This document shows positions 26,908 to 40,700 of a stretch of 64,000 nucleotides of DNA, piece by piece. Position 1 is the first letter of the stretch. Every line of letters begins with the position of its first letter. A program made the position numbers and the translations under genes. The notes under the pieces were generated by a model. It did not search any database. It had not been told where the DNA came from and saw nothing but the letters and a program-made list of their open reading frames with translations. Source of the DNA: Homalodisca vitripennis (Eukaryota > Arthropoda > Insecta > Hemiptera > Cicadellidae); NCBI RefSeq assembly GCF_021130785.1, contig NC_060213.1, positions 118,673,001 through 118,737,000 on the forward strand, given 5' to 3'.

Positions 26908-28989
26908 CTGAGAGCATATTATTTTTCGATATATAATCTGGGACACGGCTAAGCTGGGATACAATATCTCACGAAGTAAACTATATGCAGATACAGAATG
27001 TCGATATAAGGTACTGTATGGATTACGAGTAGATAAAGTCTTAGTAGACTTTGCAATGTCTGCTCCAAATCTCGCGCAGTCACTTAATTACACGTAATAT
27101 GCTACATTATGGTCTGCTACATACCTTCGTGCATCCCTAAAATAATAGATGTCTGATTTTAAATGATTTATGTTAACATGGATTTCTGAAAAATATATTC
27201 TTTTCCCTTATAAAAATCTTAATGTTAGCAACGCCAACTATGGGCTAGGAAAATTAAACTGTTATGTGTCTGTTCACACAGCATCTCTATGAAACGAAAC
27301 CATATCAAATCGTTAATTTTCAATGTACAATATACATTGCATATGTCTTCTATTAATAATAAAATTTTAAAAATCACATATTAACGTGAAGTGTTACAAT
27401 AAGATTCACTTGTATATGAGTGACATTGAATTCGATGATAGTATAGGTCCACGTGGTTCGACTGCGCATTAGTAAAGAGTATAAATATTGCGTGACACTT
27501 TATATTTACATAGACAAGAAAGAGTAAGCTCCATTGAATTTAACTGACATTTACAATGTAGTATGCTGGCGAATATTTTCTTTTGCCTAGCAAAAGTAAG
27601 TCTAGCGGTTGTACACATTTCTTATCTGTTTGTTTTTCTGTCTGTAAGAAGGGCATCCTAAGGATGACATGAGATATACACCTTCTGCGTGCGAGCAAGA
27701 ACTTTTGCATGTAACTTGAGCGAATTATGTTACGCGTCACGTAGCATACACGTACCTTGTTCAACTCTTACTACCATAGAAAATAATCAATTCGAATTAT
27801 AAAAATTAAATAAATGGTAACGTAGGTCCATTATAAAATACAAAAATTTTGCTAGCGTCCAGGAAAATAATTTTAATAGTTGCCTCAAAGCAAAAAAAAA
27901 CACTTGTAACTATAAACAGTAAATAGTTAAGGCAGAGAATGTGCTAATGCAGGATCCAACAATAATAATGTCAGCCACCCAAAATTTAAATAAATATTAT
28001 CCCCATATAATTTAAGATAATCGCGGTTGTGACTTTTATATGCAGTTTCAACATAACTCACTCCACTAGGCGTGACTAAACGTATTAATTTTAATTAACA
28101 TGAGTTAATAAGGTTAACCTTAACCTTTTGTAATTAAGGTCATATTAAAAAATTCAAGATCCTACTGTATTTACCCAATCCATTCAAATTCTTCAAAAAC
28201 TTCAAGATTTACTAGACTATAGGGGATTCTGTTAACCAAAATAATAAAAAGGTTTTCTACCATCAACAATGTTAAAAGATACGATTAAATTGAAGAAAAC
28301 AGGATGAGTGGTTTAGTTTGACATGTCTATTTCCATAACATAATTTATAACACTATAGTATTAAACAGCATTGATATTGATTCAATTTGATTTGAATTAT
28401 TTTAACAAATTCTAGTAAAATCACATTGAAAAATTTTCTTTTATACTTTGATTTTTCACAGCATTTAATTTATCCACCGTACTCTAAACGCAAAGTCTAA
28501 GTTCAACTAAAAGTGGCGTTATGCTCTTTAGTGGTGCTAAGTTCTGTGTTAAAAGATGAATTGAAAGAGGACAGTCTTTCTGTTATTTTGAAGTATCACT
28601 TACGGCAAAAGCCTTGGCGAGCTGCAGACTGAGCAGTTTTTAATGATGTTGCAGTTTATAAATGTAAACTGTGCTAAGATTTCTTTACAAGTTAAAGTAC
28701 TTTATTTTATAAAAAGATATATCATTTAAATGCAATTTTAAGAAAAACACTAAGTTGTCTTCTTTAGTTGAAAATCAGTAGGACATTAGTTAATCTACTA
28801 CAGCATGTTCTATCAATGTATGAAACAGAAATACAGATACAAGATAACTAAGAGTTAAAATTTAACTAGTACTTCAATTACGTATTCTATTTGAAAAGTA
28901 CTTAGAAAATTATCACTATATCTTCAACTTTTCAAACAAATTACATGAGTGGAGGATGAAGTTAGCAAATATTTAAAATAAACTGCGCT
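24201..28989. other. Gene-poor AT-rich spacer
   Basis: Nothing supported beyond a TA microsatellite at about 26857-26900. The short open frames at 25500-25706 and 27540-27764 (-) have no recognisable domain. The second overlaps a GC-richer patch that could be an old dispersed repeat. Confidence 0.5.
26857..26900. repeat. (TA)n microsatellite
   Basis: About 22 TA dinucleotides. Confidence 0.95.
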
Positions 28990-29520
28990 AGCACGTTTAT
29001 TTTTCAAAATACTAAAACAATTAATTTTCCCTTTTACTTTATTCAAAATTTTGAAGGTAATGTACCAGTTTTGATACTTTGTTTGAAATTCTGATTCAAT
29101 CTTAAAAGATAAAATAAACTAAGAAGGCAAAATTTTAAGGACAAATACGTTACGATTTACCGTTTTCAGAATATCACATATTTGTAGAAAAAAATATTTT
29201 TTATCAACATATACCAAATTTAATCTTTTAAAAGTACCAGTTTTACAGTTTTGTTTGGAATTGGGATCAAATCTGAAAAAAATTAACAAAGTATGCAAAG
29301 ACTTAGGGGAAAATGAGCTACCATGCGCTGTTTGCGACATATTATATATTTTTAGAAAAAATATCCCAATTTACTAAATGGGATATTTTTAATGTAGCTG
29401 TTTTTAAATTTAGTTTCAAATTTGGGTCCAATATGAAAATATATAAAAAAACAAGTAAACAATAATGCTCTGAGATGTGCGGATATAAGGCACTTTTAGA
29501 AAGTATTTTAATCTTGTTGT
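28990..29520. repeat. Degenerate tandem repeat, about 165-bp units
   Basis: Three diverged units are marked by GTACCAGTTTTGATACTTTG (about 29062), GTACCAGTTTTACAG (about 29234) and GTAGCTGTTTTTAAA (about 29394). Each is followed by a TTTGTTTGGAATTGGGATC-like block and a run of AAAATTAACAAAG type. Two short - strand open frames across it share a PNxKxNxKTxT peptide only because of the repeat. Confidence 0.7.
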
Positions 29521-30179
29521 TCCTGTCTACTATATCTGAAATATTAACCATGGCACTTTTAAAGTATTATTAGATTTCGTTACTTTTAAAACATACGACA
29601 AACCAAGTGGGTCAAACTTGTAAAATATTTCCGTTATAATTTATAAATAATTCTTCATAAATCAATTTGTTTCAGTATTAATGCAAGTCAATTCGTATAA
29701 TATTCTTACTATAAATGACTTAGTTATCATCCTTCTTGCGGATTCTTGTTGATGCCTTTAACAGCGCATTTTCTCTCAAAAGCCTCTCTCATGATAAAAC
29801 ACAGTAACTATTTTGGTTTAATAGTGAAATCTTTGGCAACTAACGAACAGTATTTGATATATTCGACGTTTATACAAGTTTTAATTCTCTGTAATTAAAT
29901 TTTAACATTTCAAGGCATAAATTTTAAATGCTGTAGTATTTTCTAACTTGAATAAATATAAACAAGTTTGCATAATATGCTAATAATTGTATTGCAAAAA
30001 ATTTCAATCAAGTACACATTAAAAGAATTAATAAGTAAAAGGCATGAATAATTGAGTTAAAAAAACACAATTGCAGCAATACAAAAGCCACATGAATGCA
30101 ATTAAAATAGATATTAAAACCATTTATATGCCAATTTGGTGATGAAGTGGTAAAGTCTCTCAATGACACATACGGCATA

Positions 30180-33100
30180 GTTTAAATCAGGTAATTTGTC
30201 TCAATAATCCCAATAACCAGTCCAGAATTGTATTTAGTGTGGACACCTGATCATCACTTGTAATCTTGGCACATTATATTGTGTCGATAACTCATTGAAG
30301 TAACTGAGACGTTATACATAACAAGAATGAAAATTGCGTGTAATGTTGGCACCTGGCCGTCAATGGTGTGTTCTCGCAACTAGATATACTTTCTAATTTC
30401 CTCCTACAAGTGGCTAAGCTATTATAAACGAACGAAATGGAAACTGAATGGAGTATGGACACAAGGTCGTCGTAAGTTTTTTCTCATCACCTAATATACT
30501 TTCTCATCTACTCTTATAAGTAGCTAAGATATTATCTATAACCGAAATGGAAATTGAATGGAGTATGGACACAAGGTCGTCGTAAGTTTGTTCTCGTCAC
30601 CTAATATACTTTCTCATTTCCTCCTATAAGTAGCTAAGATATTATCAATAACCTGAATGGAAACTAAATGGAGTATGGACAAAAGGTCGTCGTAAGTTTG
30701 TTCTCGTCACCTAATATACTTTCTCATTTCCTCCTATAAGTAGCTAAGATATTATTAATAACCGGAATGGAAACTGAATGGAGTATGGACACAAGGTCGT
30801 CGTAAGTTTGTTCTCGTCACCTAATATACTTTCTCATTTCCTCCTATAAGTAGCTAAGATATTATCAATAACCGGAATGGAAACTGAATGGAGTATGTAC
30901 AAAAGGTCGTCGTAAATTTGTTCTCGTCACCTAATATACTTTCTCATCTACTCCAATAAGTTGCTAAGATATTATTAATAACCGGAATGGAAACTAAATG
31001 GAGTATGGACACAAGGTCGTCGTAAGTTTGTTCTCGTCACCTAATATACTTTCTCATTTCCGCCTATAAGTAGCTAAGATATTATCAATAACCGAAATGG
31101 AAACTGAATGGAGTATGGACACAAGGTCGTCGTAAGTTTGTTCTCGTCACCTAATATACTTTCTCATTTCCTCCTATAAGTAGCTAAGATATTATCAATA
31201 ACCGGAATGGAAACTGAATGGAGTATGGACAAAAGGTCGTCGTAAGTTTGTTCTCGTCACCTAATATACTTTCTCATTTCCTCCTATAAGTAGCTAAGAT
31301 ATTATTAATAACCGGAATGGAAACTGAATGGAGTATGGACACAAGGTCGTCGTAAGTTTGTTCTCGTCACCTAATATACTTTCTCATTTCCTCCTATAAG
31401 TAGCTAAGATATTATCAATAACCGGAATGGAAACTGAATGGAGTATGGACAAAAGGTCGTCGTAAGTTTGTTCTCGTCACCTAATATACTTTCTCATTTC
31501 CTCCTATAAGTAGCTAAGATATTATTAATAACCGGAATGGAAACTGAATGGAGTATGGACACAAGGTCGTCGTAAGTTTGTTCTCGTCACCTAATATACT
31601 TTCTCATTTCCTCCTATAAGTAGCTAAGATATTATCAATAACCGGAATGGAAACTGAATGGAGTATGGACAAAAGGTCGTCGTAAGTTTGTTCTCGTCAC
31701 CTAATATACTTTCTCATTTCCTCCTATAAGTAGCTAAGATATTATTAATAACCGGAATGGAAACTGAATGGAGTATGGACACAAGGTCGTCGTAAGTTTG
31801 TTCTCGTCACCTAATATACTTTCTCATTTCCTCCTATAAGTAGCTAAGATATTATCAATAACCGGAATGGAAACTGAATGGAGTATGGACAAAAGGTCGT
31901 CGTAAATTTGTTCTCGTCACCTAATATACTTTCTCATCTACTCCAATAAGTTGCTAAGATATTATTAATAACCGGAATGGAAACTAAATGGAGTATGGAC
32001 ACAAGGTCGTCGTAAGTTTGTTCTCGTCACCTAATATACTTTCTCATTTCCTCCTATAAGTAGCTAAGATATTATCAATAACCGGAATGGAAACTGAATG
32101 GAGTATGGACAAAAGGTCGTCGTAAGTTTGTTCTCGTCACCTAATATACTTTCTCATTTCCTCCTATAAGTAGCTAAGATATTATCAATAACCGGAATGG
32201 AAACTGAATGGAGTATGGACAAAAGGTCGTCGTAAAGTTTGTTCTCGTCACCTAATATACTTTCTCATTTCCTCCTATAAGTAGCTAAGATATTATCAAT
32301 AACCGGAATGGAAACTGAATGGAGTATGGACAAAAGGTCGTCGTAAGTTTGTTCTCGTCACCTAATATACTTTCTCATTTCCTCCTATAAGTAGCTAAGA
32401 TATTATTAATAACCGGAATGGAAACTGAATGGAGTATGGACACAAGGTCGTCGTAAGTTTGTTCTCGTCACCTAATATACTTTCTCATTTCCTCCTATAA
32501 GTAGCTAAGATATTATCAATAACCGGAATGGAAACTGAATGGAGTATGGACAAAAGGTCGTCGTAAATTTGTTCTCGTCACCTAATATACTTTCTCATCT
32601 ACTCCAATAAGTTGCTAAGATATTATTAATAACCGGAATGGAAACTGAATGGAGTATGGACACAAGGTCGTCGTAAGTTTGTTCTCGTCACCTAATATAC
32701 TTTCTCATTTCCTCCTATAAGTAGCTAAGATATTATTAATAACCGGAATGGAAACTGAATGGAGTATGGACAAAAGGTCGTCGTAAGTTTGTTCTCGTCA
32801 CCTAATATACTTTCTCATTTCCTCCTATAAGTAGCTAAGATATTATCAATAACCGGAATGGAAACTGAATGGAGTATGGACAAAAGGTCGTCGTAAATTT
32901 GTTCTCGTCACCTAATATACTTTCTCATCTACTCCTATAAGTTGCTAAGATATTATTAATAACCGGAATGGAAACTGAATGGAGTATGGACACAAGGTCG
33001 TCGTAAGTTTGTTCTCGTCACCTAATATACTTTCTCATTTCCTCCTATAAGTAGCTAAGATATTATCAATAACCGGAATGGAAACTGAATGGAGTATGGA

Positions 33101-35620
33101 CACAAGGTCGTCGTAAGTTTGTTCTCGTCACCTAATATACTTTCTCATTTCCTCCTATAAGTAGCTAAGATATTATTAATAACCGGAATGGAAACTGAAT
33201 GGAGTATGGACACAAGGTCGTCGTAAAGTTTGTTCTCGTCACCTAATATACTTTCTCATTTCCTCCTATAAGTAGCTAAGATATTATTAATAACCGGAAT
33301 GGAAACTGAATGGAGTATGGACAAAAGGTCGTCGTAAGTTTGTTCTCGTCACCTAATATACTTTCTCATTTCCTCCTATAAGTAGCTAAGATATTATCAA
33401 TAACCGGAATGGAAACTGAATGGAGTATGGACACAAGGTCGTCGTAAGTTTGTTCTCGTCAAATAATATACTTTCTCATCTACTCCTATAAGTTGCTAAG
33501 ATATTATCAATAACCGGAATGGAAACTGAATGGAGTATGGACACAAGGTCGTCGTAAGTTTGTTCTCGTCACCTAATATACTTTCTCATTTCCTCCTATA
33601 AGTAGCTAAGATATTATCAATAACCGGAATGGAAACTGAATGGAGTATGGACAAAAGGTCGTCGTAAAGTTTGTTCTCGTCACCTAATATACTTTCTCAT
33701 CTACTCCTATAAGTTGCTAAGATATTATCAATAACCGGAATGGAAACTGAATGGAGTATGGACACAAGGTCGTCGTAAGTTTGTTCTCGTCACCTAATAT
33801 ACTTTCTCATCTACTCCTATAAGTTAGCTAAGATATTATCAATAACCGGAATGGAAACTGAATGGAGTATGGACACAAGGTCGTCGTAAGTTTGTTCTCG
33901 TCACCTAATATACTTTCTCATTTCCTCCTATAAGTAGCTAAGATATTATCAATAACCGGAATGGAAACTGAATGGAGTATGGACACAAGGTCGTCGTAAG
34001 TTTGTTCTCGTCACCTAATATACTTTCTCATTTCCTCCTATAAGTAGCTAAGATATTATCAATAACCGGAATGGAAACTGAATGGAGTATGGACACAAGG
34101 TCGTCGTAAGTTTGTTCTCGTCACCTAATATACTTTCTCATTTCCTCCTATAAGTAGCTAAGATATTATTAATAACCGGAATGGAAACTGAATGGAGTAT
34201 GGACAAAAGGTCGTCGTAAGTTTGTTCTCGTCACCTAATATACTTTCTCATTTCCTCCTATAAGTAGCTAAGATATTATTAATAACCGGAATGGAAACTG
34301 AATGGAGTATGGACACAAGGTCGTCGTAAGTTTGTTCTCGTCACCTAATATACTTTCTCATTTCCTCCTATAAGTAGCTAAGATATTATTAATAACCGGA
34401 ATGGAAACTGAATGGAGTATGGACACAAGGTCGTCGTAAGTTTGTTCTCGTCACCTAATATACTTTCTCATTTCCTCCTATAAGTAGCTAAGATATTATC
34501 AATAACCGGAATGGAAACTGAATGGAGTATGGACAAAAGGTCGTCGTAAGTTTGTTCTCGTCACCTAATATACTTTCTCATTTCCTCCTATAAGTAGCTA
34601 AGATATTATTAATAACCGGAATGGAAACTGAATGGAGTATGGACAAAAGGTCGTCGTAAGTTTGTTCTCGTCACCTAATATACTTTCTCATTTCCTCCTA
34701 TAAGTAGCTAAGATATTATCAATAACCGGAATGGAAACTGAATGGAGTATGGACACAAGGTCGTCGTAAGTTTGTTCTCGTTACCTAATATACTTTCTCA
34801 TCTACTCCTATAAGTAGCTAAGATATTATTAATAACCGGAATGGAAACTGAATGGAGTATGGACAAAAAGGTCGTCGTAAGTTTGTTCTCGTCACCTAAT
34901 ATACTTTCTCATTTCCTCCTATAAGTAGCTAAGATATTATTAATAACCGGAATGGAAACTGAATGGAGTATGGACACAAGGTCGTCGTAAGTTTGTTCTC
35001 GTCACCTAATATACTTTCTCATTTCCTCCTATAAGTAGCTAAGATATTATTAATAACCGGAATGGAAACTGAATGGAGTATGGACACAAGGTCGTCGTAA
35101 GTTTGTTCTCGTCACCTAATATACTTTCTCATTTCCTCCTATAAGTAGCTAAGATATTATTAATAACCGGAATGGAAACTGAATGGAGTATGGACAAAAG
35201 GTCGTCGTAAGTTTGATCTCGTCACCTAATATACTTTCTCATTTCCTCCTATAAGTAGCTAAGATATTATTAATAACCGGAATGGAAACTGAATGGAGTA
35301 TGGACACAAGGTCCTCGTAAGTTTGTTCTCGTCACCTAATATACTTTGTCATTTCCTCTTTGAAGTGTCCGTGACATTACCGGTATCAGGAATGGGTAAT
35401 AAATGTAGTATGGATACTGGTAATATTATTAATGTGTTCTCGCTACATAATATATTTTCTCTATTCGTCCTTCAAGTGGATCAGACATTATCGACAATCG
35501 GAATGGAAATTAAATCTGGTATAGACAACTGATTGATACTCATCAAATAATATACTTAATAGATTCTTCTTAAAATGGGTGAGATTTACAAGCCCCAGGA
35601 TGGAAATGGAATGCAGTAAA
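30180..35620. repeat. 110-bp satellite array, about 45 monomers
   Basis: Regular 110-bp monomers run from about 30390 to 35340 with core blocks CTAAGATATTATCAATAACC, GGAATGGAAACTGAATGGAG, TATGGACACAAGGTCGTCGT and CTCGTCACCTAATATACTTT. Variants mix: ATTATC or ATTATT, GACACAAGG or GACAAAAGG, TTTCCTCCTATAAGTAG or CTACTCCAATAAGTTG. Outside the core, 30180-30390 and 35340-35620 hold recognisable but strongly diverged monomers, the expected decay at array edges. No open frame of useful length runs through it. Confidence 0.97.
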
Positions 35621-35639
35621 TTCCTGAAAGTTATTAATT

Positions 35640-36430
35640 TGGAATCTACAGTCTTATAGTTCAGTAATCATCTCATAAATTTTGACGACATTGCCTGCTC
35701 ATAATTATATCCCGCTTCCCGTTGTCAACAATCGCATCCTGTACCACAGCGTCTCTCTATCATTGTAAAGTTTCGATTGGTTTATAAGGAGCAAACAGCT
35801 GTTTTAATCCTAATGTGATTTCACTAACTTATAAGGTCATAAGAACATAGATTCGAGAAGTTTAATTACTCCCTTATATAATTAATGTAGGTTTCCTGGG
35901 GATCGACATTGCCCGCTTATTAATTACATCCTGCTTCCCGCATCTGACTTATCCTTATCGTAACAAAGCGCAACATTTACTTATGTTTACTTATTATCTT
36001 TCTTTATATCTATAGTATATTCCTAATTAACTCTCAACTTACAAACAAAAGCTTGTTGTAGGTAACGTGTTAATACCGATATCTCCTATTTATACTGTCG
36101 CGAGACTTGGCATTACCTGCTTAATAATGACTTCCTCCCTCTTATCTTTAGTGTAATATGACTTTTATGTTATTTATATTGACAGGGTCACTAATGAATG
36201 GTATTTATATTTATAGTTCATCCTGTTTGTAGAAACTGATTACAAAGGAACGCCTATTACTATCGTGTGATGTCATTGTCTGATAAGTTCTTACGACTAT
36301 AGGTATCGAGAGGGATAATTACGACCTTGCGGGATAATATTGTCCCAAGGCACGTTATTACATGTTCACCAATGGCAACCTGCCTCCTAATGCCGGGGTT
36401 TCTTTACTGTAATATGGGCTCTGTACTACT
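35640..36430. repeat. Degenerate tandem repeat of about 210 bp
   Basis: Units are marked by GACATTGCCTGCTCATAATT (about 35689), GACATTGCCCGCTTATTAAT (about 35905) and GGCATTACCTGCTTAATAAT (about 36108), each followed by a CATCCTGCTTCCCG-like block. A fourth weaker unit lies near 36370. The mariner insertion begins at 36437, next to the last unit. Confidence 0.7.
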
Positions 36431-36436
36431 GATATA

Positions 36437-37767
36437 CGAGGGCTGTTTTTTAAGTAAGGGCCGTTTTTTTTTTTTTAAATAAACAACAATTATTTTTTTC
36501 AAAATACATTTATTTTCAGAATCTACATACTTTTTTTTATTTTTCTACATAGTTGCCTTGTTTGCTAAGGCACTTATCATATCTTAAAACTAAGTTTTGA
36601 AATCCCTCTTCAAAGAAATTTGCCGCCTGCTCTGACAACCAGGAGTTCACGGCCGTCTTGACTTCTTTGTCGTCCTTGTAGCGCTTCCCGCCTAGATGAT
36701 TTTTCAAGTACCGAAAAAGGTGGAAATTGCTCGGAGCAAGGTCGGGGCTGTACGGCGGATGATTCAAAACTTCCCAGCCAAAAGAGTCGATCATTTCCTG
36801 TGTCCGAGCAGCGGTGTGATGCCTTGCATTGTCATGGAGGAGCAGAATTCCCTTTGTCAGCATGCCGCGTCTTTTGTTCTGAATGGCGCGTCGGAGACTG
36901 GCCAGGGTTTCGCAGTAGGCTTCTGAGTTAATCGTCATTCCTCGCGGCATAAAGTCCACTAGCCAAACACCGCGCCTGTCCCAGAACACAGTTGCCATAA
37001 CTTTGCGCCGCAACAGCGTTTGCTTGGCTTTGACTTTGACTGGAGATGTTGTGTGCCGTCATTCCATGGACTGTTGCTTTGATTCAGGAGTGATATGGAA
37101 TACCCATGTTTCATCTCCTGTGACAATTCGACTCAATATTCGTCTCCTTCCTCTTCGTAGCGGGTCAAGAAAGTCAAAGAACTGCTTAATCTCTTTTTTT
37201 GTGATCCTCGGTGAGGAGATTGGGTACCCATCTTGAGCACAATTTTTTAAAGTTTAGGTTTTCTGACACAATTTTGTACAGTACTGACCTGGACACTTGA
37301 GGAAATTCCATAGAGAGAGTGGTTATTGTGAACCGTCGGTCCTCATGAATTTTTGCGTCAACTGCAGTAACCAAATCTCCCGTGATCACAGATGGCCGGC
37401 CTGAGCGATCTTCATCGTGGACATTTTCGCGGCCATATTTAAATTCTCGGACCCATTTCCGCACTTTACCTTCACTCATTGCCTTGGCACCATACACCTC
37501 ACAAAGCTGACGGTGAATGTCAGCAGCCGACATGTTTCTTGCAGTCAAAAATTGTATCACTGACCGAATCTCACACGCGGCGGGTGATTCGATAATCTTA
37601 AACATTTTAAAGATCCACAGTAATGCATACAGGTTAGCTACAGAGCTGCAACTGACATGAAGTTGTTCGCTAGGAATGCCGGGAGGCGGGGCGCACGCTC
37701 GTTACGGCAGGAACGCGAACTACTACCGCGTACGGGAGAACGGCCCTTACTTAAAAAACAGCCCTCG
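36437..37767 (-). mobile_element. mariner-family transposon, complete ends
   Basis: The 1331-bp element is bounded by perfect 29-bp terminal inverted repeats (36437-36465 and 37739-37767) that start CGAGGGCTGTTTTTTAAGTA. TA dinucleotides flank it at 36435-36436 and 37768-37769, the usual mariner target duplication. Length and structure are those of a full mariner. The transposase inside is broken, so the element is non-autonomous today but could in principle be mobilised in trans. Confidence 0.97.
36537..37605 (-). pseudogene. mariner transposase, inactivated
   Basis: The N-terminal part (37605 down to about 37200) holds the paired helix-turn-helix DNA-binding region, with the signature GKVRKWVREFKYGRENVHDE and the linker DEDRSGRPS. 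A frameshift in an A7 run at about 37194-37200 separates it from the catalytic half. That half contains GDETWV (first Asp), HDNARHHTA (second Asp) and YSPDLAPSN, and ends at 36537. Two more lesions are visible: an in-frame TGA at 37059-37061 in the SMEWR-type segment, and Asn where the third catalytic Asp (PSD in DD34D mariners) should stand. The enzyme is therefore dead three times over. The start at 37605 lies about 130 bp inside the right TIR, normal for mariners. Confidence 0.93.
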
Positions 37768-37769
37768 TA

Positions 37770-40700
37770 ACTTGACGTACCTAATTCGCTTTCTTTAGTG
37801 CGGGTTTACTTTACGTCTAATTACAAACAACATCAGCTGTAGATTCTGTAACTATTTCAAAGTCTCATTAGCTCGTATCACCACAGAGCCCGGCAGTGGT
37901 AATTGCGTTTTTATCTAATTATACAAGCCACGAGGAACTCTCTGTTTAGATATCTCTCTTTTAATGCATGTTATAAGTGTCTTTTTATAGAATAGTTTTT
38001 ATGTTTGTTGCATAAAGTACAAAAGTCTTTTCTTTTTTAATAAATTATTTGCTTAGCAGTTTTAAATAATAAGGAAGAAAAATTACAGCTCTTAATATTG
38101 TTACGTACTGTAGGACTTACTTTAAGACATGTTTCTGACATAAAGTTTACATATCGATATATAATATAACTCCTTTTTAGAATGAATAAATTTTCAGAAC
38201 TGCGCAATAGGTGTAATACAGTTTTGCAGATAGGCCAACAGTAACAATTAATACTATACTAATCGTAATTACACTGTGAAATAAAGGTTCACCACTTAGA
38301 TCATCATAATAAGAACACTAAGTACTGAGCAGTAATGGCGTAAAACGACCAAGTTATCGGTGGGGGGGGGGGATTATCGGAGAAAAAATTAGACGAGTGA
38401 GCAGAAAATACAGCAAAAAAACTGTTAGACAAAGTGTCGTAAAACCCAAACGTGAACGTGAACAACACGAAAGACAAAGTCTGAAATTACTGAACTTAAG
38501 AAACTTAAAATCACCACATGAAGTGGGATGAACCGAAAAATGTCTTTAGAAAGAAAATTTTTTACACGTAAACTAGGCTTTTTTTGATGCTTCAAAGAGA
38601 ATTTTAAAAATGAAGTCCTAAGTTTTAGAGACTTTTCGGTTAAATTATCTGATGAAACGCTACATCAACAATCTGTTGCAGTTGGGCCTCATTAACTGCT
38701 AATATTAAAAACGGATTATTAGAACCCAAATATTGTAAACTTTAAAATATACCTATACCCATTAAATTCTCAATATTAACCATAAATAGTAAAATTTAAA
38801 GAAAAACACCCTATAGTGTAGTCATATTTTTATTTTGCGATATACCAGATATTCTTTAAACATCTGCTATTTTACAATTAGCTTGTTTATGCAGGCCTTA
38901 TTTTTTTAATCTTTATGAAGCAACAGTTAATAAAATACTACGTTATATTGATACGTTAAAGTATTCAATTATTATAAAAAGGGAAATGTTGAGTTCTGCA
39001 TATTTGCTCAATGTGCACTATGGATAAGACTATGGACGGGCAGACCTGTAGCCATACAGTAGAGATAACACTGTTCTATAGCCAATATTTCATTACACGA
39101 TACCAGACTACAGTAGAGTGCAGTTGTGTTTATTTTGGCGTAGAACTGTTTTATTACTCCGTCGACTGATATATTGGATTGATACCAAAGTTACATTGAA
39201 CAAAGTGGATTTAATCCAAAGTGGATTTTCGTTCCTAACATATTGTTGTTTTATGTTTATATTCTGAGAATTTCGATATTTTGTTTAGGCTATCTATTCA
39301 AAATGTTTAAAATATAATCTCATTGACTACATACCTGTCGTCCCTGCATTTGAAACATATACTTACAGTGATTTATGTAATATATCTGAAACCGATAACA
39401 AGAGGGTTGATTATCTTTGAGAAGTGAACTGACGATTCCTTACAAATTTACCTTTGAAAATATAAAATATCATCATGAATTTTATGTACAGTCTGGGAAT
39501 GGATTCTATATTTGTTCAGATACAAACACATGCAATTTTATGTATAGTTGAAATGTATCCCAAACATTTTATTAAAGTAACTGAACTATATTATTTACTT
39601 TATCGTGGTGGCCTAAATACTGTAAAATTTAAACAAATCAGTGCATTTGTGAAGATTAAAATCATTTACATTTTTGACTTCACAATAAACTCAGAGTTAT
39701 TTTGTTATCCAATATGATATTTTCGCAGAAATAATTATTTTTAAATTAACATTTAACATATTTCAAAATATTCAAATAAAACGACATCATTTTGTTGTTT
39801 TTATAATCGAAACAACTTTTTTAGCTCAAATAATATTCGATATTATAGAGACAAAATAATGTTTTCGACAAGCTCTCAAAGCACGTCGGAACAACCGAAG
39901 TTTCTACTCGTGACAGTGATGGACTTTGAGATCAACTATAAAACATCGCAGTTGACTCATTACCTAGTTCACACTAGACAGCTGCCACAAACATCTTCTA
40001 ACTCTATTAATATAGTTAAGTACTTTAGACCGTCATTTAAAACTCCAAGTTACCTTAGAGGTTTAGCGAAGAATACTTTTAACAACATAATTGAAACAGA
40101 AACATTCTTAGCACATATATTGCCAGATAATTCCTCTTAAAATTTATTACATTCCTGTCTTGAAGGAATTGAGACAAAGAACTATGTGGAAAGCACATAG
40201 ACGTAATGCTTGATTGGGGGAATTAACTGTGTGCTGTGGATAATCATCTTGCTCCCCTCAATTTAGCAAAAAGCGACCAAAAGTATAACAGTTGGTAAAA
40301 TTACAAAACGGAAAAATTTTCTAAGTATTGCATTACAAATTACCTCTAATCAGATAAGATAGAAATCTTTAATATGAAGCAGGGGACATGAGTTCTTCAT
40401 TAATTCGCTTCAGACAACTGTAATTTTTATTGATTTTAATTGATTTATTTTTACAGTATCATGATTATAATTTTTTATTATCATGATCATCTCGTACCTA
40501 TAAATAACTAAAATACTATTATACATAGGAACCTTTACTTTAATAAAGGGATGTAAATTAATCAGTTATATTGCTTTTAGATACAAAAAAGAATTTAAAA
40601 ATGAACGTTCGTAAGTGATAAAATTGGGGGAATGGCTTTTAAATTGATAGCATATCAGTAAATTACATTTGGGATATTTTCTAATCATTTGTGAGGATTT

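Noticed and set aside
30390..35340. CRISPR array
   Set aside because: The whole 110-bp unit repeats, without unique spacers, in eukaryotic DNA; it is a satellite.
36696..36926. + strand ORFs at 36696-36926 and 37003-37236
   Set aside because: They are shadows of the mariner transposase on the - strand.
39859..40140. 93-residue ORF as a gene
   Set aside because: Fair composition but no recognisable family, no splice signals that convince, and no promoter; mentioned only as part of the spacer.
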